Part shown: positions 8,030 to 14,497 of the stretch, piece after piece | Position numbering within the stretch: the first letter of the stretch is position 1 | Layout: the number at the start of each line of letters is the position of its first letter | DNA from: a virus | Virus record (IMG/VR): IMGVR_UViG_3300021961_000377 | Coordinates: 1-31,714 of that record | Length of the DNA stretch: 31,714 nt | Strand: one strand, 5' to 3' | Made by a program: the position numbers and the translations under genes | Notes under the pieces: generated by a model | Databases searched by the model: none | The model's input: the letters and a program-made list of their open reading frames with translations, nothing else | What the model was told of the DNA's origin: nothing

Positions 8030-8457
8030 TGGATACACGTTCTCGGATTGGAAACGTCGGTGAAGAAATCGTCGTTGAACAGATTAAAGGTGCTATTCGC
8101 ACCGACGACTGGTGGGACTCTGAAAAGGATGGTACCATAGGTTCTGAACGATATGAGGTGAAGACTATTCGTCTCAATCGTAAGACGCAAAGTTTCTGGC
8201 AGAGTGGTAATCTCAAGAAGCTCGATGAGGTAGATCGTTTCTATATCATTCGAGTTCCTATGGATACCGAGCCGCTCTCAGTCTGTGCTCTCTATGTTGT
8301 TGAAAATCATAGAGAGTGCTTCAATGAAGCTCGTAGGAATGACGGTGGAAAAGTTCGTGCTTATCCATTGACATCTTGCAAAAAAATTGTTAGTATGGAT
8401 AATGATACAGCAAGGTTCTTGCAGGTTAACTCATCCAAGATTTCAAAATGGACGTGA
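8029..8457 (+). CDS. PD-(D/E)XK nuclease-like protein
   Basis: 142 residues. NVGEEIVVEQI at the N-terminus, then EKDGTIG with D34-G-T and RYEVKT with E43-V-K45: spacing and residues match the PD-(D/E)XK core, in which D and E-x-K bind the metal and activate water. That suggests a small DNA endonuclease or a structurally related DNA-binding protein. Start at 8029 is supported by AGGAG at 8018-8022, 6 nt upstream. Lies three genes upstream of gp42. Substrate unknown; a degradation or DNA-processing role is inference. Confidence 0.6.
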   Translation: MDTRSRIGNVGEEIVVEQIKGAIRTDDWWDSEKDGTIGSERYEVKTIRLNRKTQSFWQSGNLKKLDEVDRFYIIRVPMDTEPLSVCALYVVENHRECFNEARRNDGGKVRAYPLTSCKKIVSMDNDTARFLQVNSSKISKWT

Positions 8458-8477
8458 TACAAACTAGGAGATTTGTT

Positions 8478-8882
8478 ATGAAGAAGAGTAAGATTGAAAA
8501 GGTGACAATGGAGCAAGTCTTTGACGATTGGGTAACCGGTCGGAATGATTATACGACTGCAGGATTTCTGCAACACATGGGCATTGCGTTTGATTCTTCG
8601 GAAGCAGACAAGTACCGTAAGGTGGTATATGAGTTCAATCGGAAGAACAAGGATAATATTACCGAGTTAGGTTATTCTCCTAAGTTTGCCGGCCAAGGTC
8701 GTCGTCCTGCTAAGATCTGGGGTTTTATCAATGCTTTAGTTAGCAGCAATAATTCTATCGATGAAGCTATTGATGCTGCCTTAAAGTCGTTCATGAATAA
8801 AGAGCAGGCAGTCGAGTATCGTGATCATCATGTGTTACCGCTCCTCGCTCGGATTAACCAGAAGATTGGAGAGTTAACGTAA
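8478..8882 (+). CDS. Hypothetical protein
   Basis: 134 residues from ATG 8478, chosen because AGGAG at 8466-8470 lies 7 nt upstream; a longer frame would start at 8448 inside the preceding gene. The segment GRNDYTTAGFLQHMGI followed by KYRKVVYEFNRKNKD is helical with regularly placed basic and aromatic residues, perhaps a DNA-binding helical domain. The second half (NNSIDEAIDAALKSFMNKEQAVEYR) is predicted helical. No family recognised. Stop overlaps next start (TAATGG). Confidence 0.65.
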   Translation: MKKSKIEKVTMEQVFDDWVTGRNDYTTAGFLQHMGIAFDSSEADKYRKVVYEFNRKNKDNITELGYSPKFAGQGRRPAKIWGFINALVSSNNSIDEAIDAALKSFMNKEQAVEYRDHHVLPLLARINQKIGELT

Positions 8883-9205
8883 TGGCTGATAAAGAGTCCG
8901 TGAAAGTTCTTCAAGAGTGCATCGACCTGCAACTCAAGAAGTCTCAAGACTATCAGTCTGAGAACTCAAGCGTTTTACAGGCGATGCACTATCGTCGTGG
9001 TGTTGATACTATCCATGATATTATTATTGGTAAGCTTCAACGAGCCACTTCTCTTATTGAGTCTGGTCGTGATCCTAACTTCGAATCTCTCGAAGACACT
9101 TACAAGGATATGATTAATTACGCATCTTTTGCAGTGTCTTATATGCGTGGAAAGATGGAAGGCCAGGATCCAGATAGGGATATGTTTAATGCAAAGCGTA
9201 AGTGA
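8882..9205 (+). CDS. DUF1599-like protein (nucleotide modification associated domain 1)
   Basis: 107 residues. The pattern K-K-S-x-D-Y (KKSQDYQ) near residue 20, TIHDIIIGKLQRATSLI in the middle and ESLEDTYKDMINYASFAVSY at the end resembles DUF1599: a small helical domain with a metal-binding-like E...D..NYA motif, related to all-alpha NTP pyrophosphohydrolases and named for its frequent linkage to DNA base modification genes. Directly followed by dCMP hydroxymethylase, with which it overlaps by 17 nt. The family call is from memory of the motif; function likely in modified nucleotide pools (inference). Confidence 0.6.
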   Translation: MADKESVKVLQECIDLQLKKSQDYQSENSSVLQAMHYRRGVDTIHDIIIGKLQRATSLIESGRDPNFESLEDTYKDMINYASFAVSYMRGKMEGQDPDRDMFNAKRK

Positions 9206-9878
9206 CATTCGTCAATATTTTATCGACGAACTTGCTGCTGAAAACTTTGTGACCGACAAGACAGGTGTAAAAACCATTGAACTTGTCGGCGCAAGTTTTC
9301 ACGCAGACGAGCCAACTATCTTTGGTAAACTTAATGATGACTATATCAAGCGCGAACTTGCATGGTATAAATCTAAGTCACTTAATGTTAATGATATTCC
9401 AGGGAAGACTCCTGAGATATGGAAGATGGTTGCCGACAAAGATGGATATATCAACTCGAACTACGGTTGGTGTATCTGGTCAGATGAGATCGATAGTTCT
9501 GATACTGTTATGCGAAATAAAGGTCGGCACAATCATGGCCAATATTGGCGTGTGTACAATGAGCTCTCTAATAATAGAGACTCTCGTCGAGCTGTAATGA
9601 TATACACTCGGCCAACTATGCATGAAGATTATAATAGAAATGGTATGTCTGACTTCATGTGTACGAATGCTGTGCAGTATCTTATTCGAGATGATGTTCT
9701 CAACGCCATCGTTCAAATGAGATCTAACGATGTAGTGTTTGGCTATCGTAATGACTTTGCCTGGCAAGATTACGTTGCTTCATTGCTTGAAACTGCTCTC
9801 AGATGTGATGGTCGAAAAATTATTTGGAACGTAGGAAGCTTGCATGTATATGAACGACATTTCTCGCTCGTGGAATGA
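9189..9878 (+). CDS. 42: Deoxycytidylate 5-hydroxymethylase (gp42)
   Basis: 229 residues, very similar to T4 gp42, a thymidylate-synthase-fold enzyme that turns dCMP into 5-hydroxymethyl-dCMP using methylene-tetrahydrofolate. Long matches include DKTGVKTIEL, GASFHADEP, the NSNYGW segment, DSRRAVMIYTRP and SDFMCTN. Catalytic Cys158 and Asp189 correspond to T4 Cys148 and Asp179 (constant offset of 10); the Asp selects cytosine over uracil. Start at ATG 9189 is supported by AGGGA 9176-9180. The C-terminus ends right after SLHVYERHF, about 20 residues earlier than in T4. Strong sign of hydroxymethylcytosine DNA. Confidence 0.93.
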   Translation: MQSVSDIRQYFIDELAAENFVTDKTGVKTIELVGASFHADEPTIFGKLNDDYIKRELAWYKSKSLNVNDIPGKTPEIWKMVADKDGYINSNYGWCIWSDEIDSSDTVMRNKGRHNHGQYWRVYNELSNNRDSRRAVMIYTRPTMHEDYNRNGMSDFMCTNAVQYLIRDDVLNAIVQMRSNDVVFGYRNDFAWQDYVASLLETALRCDGRKIIWNVGSLHVYERHFSLVE

Positions 9879-10329
9879 AAAGTATCTTGGGCTTGCGCGT
9901 TTTGTCTCAAGTTGGAGCAAAGATCCTTCTACTCAAGTAGGAGCTGTTGCAGTCGGTGACGTTGGTCAGATACTCGCTACGGGTTATAATGGATTTCCAA
10001 GAAGTATTAATGACTCAGAATATCGATTGACAAATCGTGAAGAAAAGTATAAGTTTGTAGTACATGCTGAAATGAACTGCATATATAACGCAACTCACAA
10101 TGGAGTATCACTGAAAGGCGCTACACTATATGTATGGGGCCTACCTGTATGCAGTGAATGTGCAAAGGGTGTAATTCAAGTTGGTATCAAGCACGTTGTG
10201 ATGCCAAAAGATGAAGGTGTTGTCCCTTTGAAGTGGACTAAATCTTTTTTAGAAACTGCTGAAATGTTTGATGAAGTTGGCGTGACATATGAAAAAATCA
10301 GTATTAGTAGTTGGAATGAATCCATCTAA
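9844..10329 (+). CDS. cd: Deoxycytidylate deaminase
   Basis: 161 residues. Zinc-dependent dCMP to dUMP deaminase, supplying dUMP for dTMP synthesis. Active-site motifs: H74-A-E76 (FVVHAEMN) and C103-S-E-C106 (PVCSECAKG). DPSTQVGAV and TGYNGFPR are also typical of dCMP deaminases, which are usually regulated by dCTP and dTTP. AGGA at 9833-9836 lies 7 nt before the ATG. Overlaps the 3' end of gp42 by 35 nt, and its own end overlaps the following gene by 41 nt. Confidence 0.92.
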   Translation: MYMNDISRSWNEKYLGLARFVSSWSKDPSTQVGAVAVGDVGQILATGYNGFPRSINDSEYRLTNREEKYKFVVHAEMNCIYNATHNGVSLKGATLYVWGLPVCSECAKGVIQVGIKHVVMPKDEGVVPLKWTKSFLETAEMFDEVGVTYEKISISSWNESI

Positions 10330-10651
10330 AGTATCTTATTGTGGTACTTTTAAGAGACTTGAAAATTGGATGGAACGTGTTGGTGTAACATATTATGGAT
10401 TTATGAACGTATACAACGAGCAAGGATCTTTTAAAAAAACAGATATTGATTATGAATATGTTTCGCAATGTATAAATAATCACACCACTATCGTAGCACT
10501 TGGTAATGTAGCATCTGAAGTTCTCACTAAGTTGGATAAAGATCATTTGAAAATGCCACATCCAAGTGGGTTGAATAGGTTACTAAACAACAAGGAATAT
10601 GAAAAACAAAAACTAAGTGAACTTAATGAGTATGTTAGTGAGCTACTCTGA
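10289..10651 (+). CDS. MUG-like member of the uracil-DNA glycosylase superfamily
   Basis: 120 residues. The N-terminal motif VLVVGMNPS and the C-terminal motif MPHPSGLNRLL match motifs A (G-I-N-P-G) and B (N-P-S-G-L-S-R) of MUG/TDG glycosylases, and IVALGNVASEVL is the usual strand-turn-helix between them. It is shorter than cellular MUG (about 168), so only a minimal fold remains. It could excise or bind modified or mismatched bases; given its place in the modification cluster it may read or process altered cytosine or uracil. Motif A ends in Ser rather than Gly, so activity is uncertain. Confidence 0.6.
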   Translation: MKKSVLVVGMNPSKVSYCGTFKRLENWMERVGVTYYGFMNVYNEQGSFKKTDIDYEYVSQCINNHTTIVALGNVASEVLTKLDKDHLKMPHPSGLNRLLNNKEYEKQKLSELNEYVSELL

Positions 10652-10703
10652 ACTCCCAGTCAAGGTCTCTCACTCTAATAAACTGACATAACAGGAGAAA
10701 CAA

Positions 10704-11981
10704 ATGTCTAAGATTAAAGTCGGCATTATTGGTGTCGGAAACTGCGCTCAATCTCTCGTAGAAGGCGTACAATATTATATTACTAATCCATCAGATACGG
10801 TTGGACTCATGTATCCAGATATTGGTGGATACACAGTCAACGATATTCAATTTGTAGTTGGTTTTGACGTTGACCGCCGCAAAGTGAATCGTCCACTTAA
10901 AGACGCTCTAAGAGCTAAACCAAACTGCGCTATGTATCATGTTGACGAGATCGATGATACTTGTGTCGCGACAAAAGCTATGGTATATTCTGGTCCAGAG
11001 CTTGATGGTGTTGCAGCACACATGCTTGATTATCCAGAAGATATTTCATTTAGAACTGGCGCTGAATCAGCTAAGTCATTTGATGATATCGTTGAGATCG
11101 TAAAGCAGAGTGGAGTTGATGTTCTCATCAATTATTTGCCCGTTGGTTCTGAAAAAGCCACTAAGTTTTACGTGGATGTAGCACTTGCTGCTAAAGTGCA
11201 TTTTGTAAACTGTATTCCTACTCTCATTGATACTAATACGACCAAGATTATTGAACAGAAGTTTATCGATAATGGTCTTACTATCGTTGGTAACGACATG
11301 CGGTCTGCATGGGGAGCATCACGTATGAGTGAAGTACTGCAGGGGGCTATGATTGATTCCGGTCTTATGGTAACTCAACATATTCAGATGAATATGGCGG
11401 CTGGTTCTACACAGGGGCAAGAAAATATTAGAACTGGACGTACTGCAAACTGCGATTTCTTGAATATGGCAAAACAAGAAAGACTTCATGACAAGCATGT
11501 CTCTAAGGAGAACGTGTTGAAAGGACAGAATGTAGTTCGCAATGAACCAACTGCTGGTATGACATTGTACGCGGGACCATCGTTAACAGTACTACAAAAG
11601 CCTGGTTCAGCTTATGTTGGATCAGATAACAAGATTGCAAACTTTGATATTGTTGCATATGGTTTTGGTGGCGCTCGATACGAGCTCACTGCTCGACTGT
11701 CTGTCCAAGACTCACCAAATTCTGGTGGTGTAGTGGTATCAGCAATTCGTTTCTGTAAAGTTGCGTCTGAGATGGGTATTGTAGGTTATCTTCGTGGCCC
11801 ATCAGCTTGGACTCAGAAAACGCCTCCTCTTCAGTTAAAGACTGAAGACGCAAAGTTTGAGTGCGACGCTCTTGCTCGACGAGAACTTACAAATCTTACT
11901 AGTATTCAGCTAAGTAAAAACTCACCAAAGGCCTCTAAGTTACAGTATACTTTTCAGGCTGGAAGCACAGACTACGAATAA
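10704..11981 (+). CDS. ino1: myo-Inositol-1-phosphate synthase
   Basis: 425 residues. NAD-dependent enzyme converting glucose 6-phosphate to inositol 3-phosphate (1L-myo-inositol 1-phosphate). Rossmann start GIIGVGNCAQSLVEG at 8-22 with GxGNCAxS; VVGFDVDRRK next; INYLPVGS and the block FVNCIPT in the middle; GDMRSAW-like segment NDMRSAWGASRMSE; the C-terminal stretch KIANFDIVAYGFGG and LSVQDSPNSGGVVV correspond to the dimerisation/catalytic domain. CAGGAGAAACAA precedes the ATG. Directly followed by a HAD phosphatase. A phage gene of this kind could serve host metabolism or supply inositol for DNA decoration; context favours the latter (inference). Confidence 0.88.
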   Translation: MSKIKVGIIGVGNCAQSLVEGVQYYITNPSDTVGLMYPDIGGYTVNDIQFVVGFDVDRRKVNRPLKDALRAKPNCAMYHVDEIDDTCVATKAMVYSGPELDGVAAHMLDYPEDISFRTGAESAKSFDDIVEIVKQSGVDVLINYLPVGSEKATKFYVDVALAAKVHFVNCIPTLIDTNTTKIIEQKFIDNGLTIVGNDMRSAWGASRMSEVLQGAMIDSGLMVTQHIQMNMAAGSTQGQENIRTGRTANCDFLNMAKQERLHDKHVSKENVLKGQNVVRNEPTAGMTLYAGPSLTVLQKPGSAYVGSDNKIANFDIVAYGFGGARYELTARLSVQDSPNSGGVVVSAIRFCKVASEMGIVGYLRGPSAWTQKTPPLQLKTEDAKFECDALARRELTNLTSIQLSKNSPKASKLQYTFQAGSTDYE

Positions 11982-12352
11982 TGATCGTTGTAAATAGTTA
12001 CGATATTGATGGGGTTATCATAATGGGCGAAGATAATGAGGGTCTTCGCCCAGGCCCTAACGATGTAATCATCACTGGTAGATCATACACTCAAAAGGAA
12101 GAAACATTAAGTATACTCCGTGGAAGGGGCATAAATAACTTTGTGTTTTTCAATCCTCTATCTCGCACGCACGAAGATTATAGTCGTGCAACTTCTGGAA
12201 GACACAAAGCAAAAGTATTGACATCTCTTTATGACTGTGGTACTATCGTAGCTAGGCATTTTGAAGATGATCCAATACAAATTGAAATGATTAAGAATTA
12301 CGGTCCAATCACTGTTAATGTGATACAAATTGGAAATTATAATGAACTATAA
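11981..12352 (+). CDS. HAD-superfamily phosphatase
   Basis: 123 residues. HAD motifs in order: SYDIDGVI near residues 6-13 (D-x-D nucleophile and acid), VIITGRS (motif II Ser/Thr), GRHKAKVL (motif III Lys), and HFEDDPIQIE (motif IV acidic pair). No large cap insertion, as in small phosphatases acting on compact or macromolecular substrates. Start overlaps the stop of the inositol phosphate synthase (TAATGA), so the two are produced together; removal of the phosphate from inositol phosphate is the simple reading (inference). Could also act on DNA-linked phosphate, like T4 polynucleotide kinase phosphatase. Confidence 0.7.
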   Translation: MIVVNSYDIDGVIIMGEDNEGLRPGPNDVIITGRSYTQKEETLSILRGRGINNFVFFNPLSRTHEDYSRATSGRHKAKVLTSLYDCGTIVARHFEDDPIQIEMIKNYGPITVNVIQIGNYNEL

Positions 12353-13403
12353 TTATGATTGGTGGTCTTATGATAAAAACTTGATGAGAGACTTTAATTG
12401 GTTTCTCTATAAAGTGAATCAACGCGCTTGCATTAATCTTGGTTATATAGATGAAGAATACCAATCACTTAATCGCGACGGTGAAGAAGATTATGGTCTT
12501 GGTAAAGACGTAGAATACTTTCATCCGACAATAACACTTGACGATAGAATGAGATATATAGCGCAAAATATTGCGCAATCTGATATGTCTCATTTTAATA
12601 TTCTTGGCAATACGATTATCTCTCACTTTTATGGAGCAAGGGGCGTACATCAGACAGTAACTGGTTCTGATGATCCAAATGATTGTTTTGTTGATTTTGA
12701 TCGTATTGCAGATGGCGATGATGATCTAGTTGAGTTCTATCGCAAGACAATTGACTACCAATCTAAGGTAAATAAGAAACCAATTTGGGGAACAACTGAA
12801 TTACACACATCGATTCAAACCGGTGCAAGAAACTATTGTCGACAAAAATCAGCTAACCCACAGAGGGAATTTCATCCAGTTGATGTTCTCGAATGGGTCG
12901 CGTCTTTTAGAGATAATGGTATCGGCGAAAAGCTATTAAAAACTGACTCTATGAAAGAAGCTTATGATATTCTCACAACACAAAGAGGAATTGGAGAATA
13001 TTATGGATTTCATTGTGGCGCGTCGACGAGTGTACTACCATTTTTAAAATATCATCACGATCAAAGATTTGTAGCGCCAGGACCCGGCGCAAGGTATACT
13101 ATTCAAAAACTTTGGCCTGAAGCGCCAAAGAAATTATACGATGAAGCAATTTATTTCTTAAGAGAAAATAGTGACGAAATTGGACTTACTGAAAACGTTG
13201 AGTTTCATGAAAAAGCTTATAACATTGATGGTATATTTACACAAGAGCAAGATAGTTTAAAATATTACGGAACTGAAGTTTTATCTTGTCAGTTTGGAAT
13301 CTATTTACAAATTAGAAATGATAAAAAAGCATGTGATAGGCGTAAAGTGTCTCGAATAGAGATTTCACAAAATACGTTAGAGGATTTTCTATGCGGAGCG
13401 TAA
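12342..13403 (+). CDS. Putative DNA base hypermodification protein, helix-hairpin-helix glycosylase-like fold
   Basis: 353 residues from ATG 12342 (a TTG at 12330 is also in frame). Around 215-224 it has RGIGEYYGFH, a helix-hairpin-helix-like GIG motif, and about 20 residues later VAPGPGARYTIQKL near 244-257. This GxGxYxxxx...GPGAR arrangement resembles the alpha-glutamyl/putrescinyl thymine pyrophosphorylase and hydroxymethyluracil kinase helical families found in phages with hypermodified bases. The C-terminus ends NTLEDFLCGA, a putative sliding-clamp peptide shared with the polymerase. Family call moderate; exact reaction unknown. Stop overlaps the next gene by 13 nt. Confidence 0.5.
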   Translation: MNYNYDWWSYDKNLMRDFNWFLYKVNQRACINLGYIDEEYQSLNRDGEEDYGLGKDVEYFHPTITLDDRMRYIAQNIAQSDMSHFNILGNTIISHFYGARGVHQTVTGSDDPNDCFVDFDRIADGDDDLVEFYRKTIDYQSKVNKKPIWGTTELHTSIQTGARNYCRQKSANPQREFHPVDVLEWVASFRDNGIGEKLLKTDSMKEAYDILTTQRGIGEYYGFHCGASTSVLPFLKYHHDQRFVAPGPGARYTIQKLWPEAPKKLYDEAIYFLRENSDEIGLTENVEFHEKAYNIDGIFTQEQDSLKYYGTEVLSCQFGIYLQIRNDKKACDRRKVSRIEISQNTLEDFLCGA

Positions 13404-14497
13404 TTGTAGCACCATTTATACCAATTTCATTTCAGGTACACTCACACCGCGCTGCCCAGGGTGTGATATATGCAGACATACTCAAGCAGTCTGGCCACTG
13501 TGCTGATATTGATATTAACATGTCACGATCAAACGTTCAGGGTGAAAACGCTATTGATGAAAATAAGTATCAAGACTTTAATGAATACGATAGACTCTAC
13601 ATTTATCACGGTAATGATAGGCCAGCTGACTCAAAAGATCTCAATTTTTTTGGTGGAGTGAAACACTTTCCTCACGCATATAATATTAGAAATATTTCTA
13701 AGTTCAAAGGCGAGGTTTATTCAGTTCCATACGATATGCCTGATTATGCATCGATGTTGAATAATAAACTTACTAAATTCAAAGAAAAGTATCCGGATTT
13801 TACAAATAAGACAGTCCGTGATTTTTATGATACTGATATTGAGAATCTCAAAAAGATACAAGAAAGAGCAATTACAATTAATCCAATCGGGCCTTGGGAT
13901 AAGTTAGTTGCCGGCGATAGCCACGCGATCTGTATGTATCGGCCAGGTTGGAACGTAAATTCAGTTCCATTTAAAACACTACATGGAGCTTTAGAACAAG
14001 GTCTTGAAACATTTATTACAGTTCCAAATGTAAATCATGTAGAATTTTACTTTGGTAATATCGATATTCGTCATCATGTTTGTCGTCTTGAAAACACTCA
14101 TGAAGTTATAGATAAACTTGTAAATAGATATATTGATCAGGTAAGCAAGATGAGTTATAAATCAAAGGCGATTTATGAGCTGTTACCTATTGAAAATGAA
14201 AGTAGAACTTTACCTAAGAGCGGATTCTATGATGGTAAACCATTCTGGGGTTCTTGGCAAGAGAGAACAAATGCTCGAAAATATTTCAATGAACAAATGA
14301 AGTTAAAGACAAAAAACACTGATATTGAATTTAAAGAGTGGATCACTCCAGAATTTTATAATGAGAAAGGTGAGATGGATTTTAAAGTTATGGAAAAGCC
14401 TAAGTCAGTTCATCTTTCGAGAAAGTACTATCCTTATTGGCAAGGATTAGAGTATAATGGCATAAAGAAAACAAACTTGGAAGATTTTTTCTCATGA
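13391..14497 (+). CDS. Two-part protein with SGNH/GDSH hydrolase-like C-terminal half
   Basis: 368 residues. The first ~160 residues (start RSVIVAPFIPISFQVHSHR, then IYHGND) are unrecognised, perhaps Rossmann-like. The second half opens with AGDSHAI (Ser-containing GDS block at about 175-178) and has YFGNIDIRHHVC near 217-228, like the FGEID-C-R-x-H block of SGNH-fold proteins of bacterial glycan and sulfation clusters. These would be blocks I and III/V of an esterase or acyltransferase. Ends TNLEDFFS, the clamp-like tail. AGAGGA, inside the LED codons of the upstream gene, serves as its ribosome site. Confidence 0.5.
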   Translation: MRSVIVAPFIPISFQVHSHRAAQGVIYADILKQSGHCADIDINMSRSNVQGENAIDENKYQDFNEYDRLYIYHGNDRPADSKDLNFFGGVKHFPHAYNIRNISKFKGEVYSVPYDMPDYASMLNNKLTKFKEKYPDFTNKTVRDFYDTDIENLKKIQERAITINPIGPWDKLVAGDSHAICMYRPGWNVNSVPFKTLHGALEQGLETFITVPNVNHVEFYFGNIDIRHHVCRLENTHEVIDKLVNRYIDQVSKMSYKSKAIYELLPIENESRTLPKSGFYDGKPFWGSWQERTNARKYFNEQMKLKTKNTDIEFKEWITPEFYNEKGEMDFKVMEKPKSVHLSRKYYPYWQGLEYNGIKKTNLEDFFS

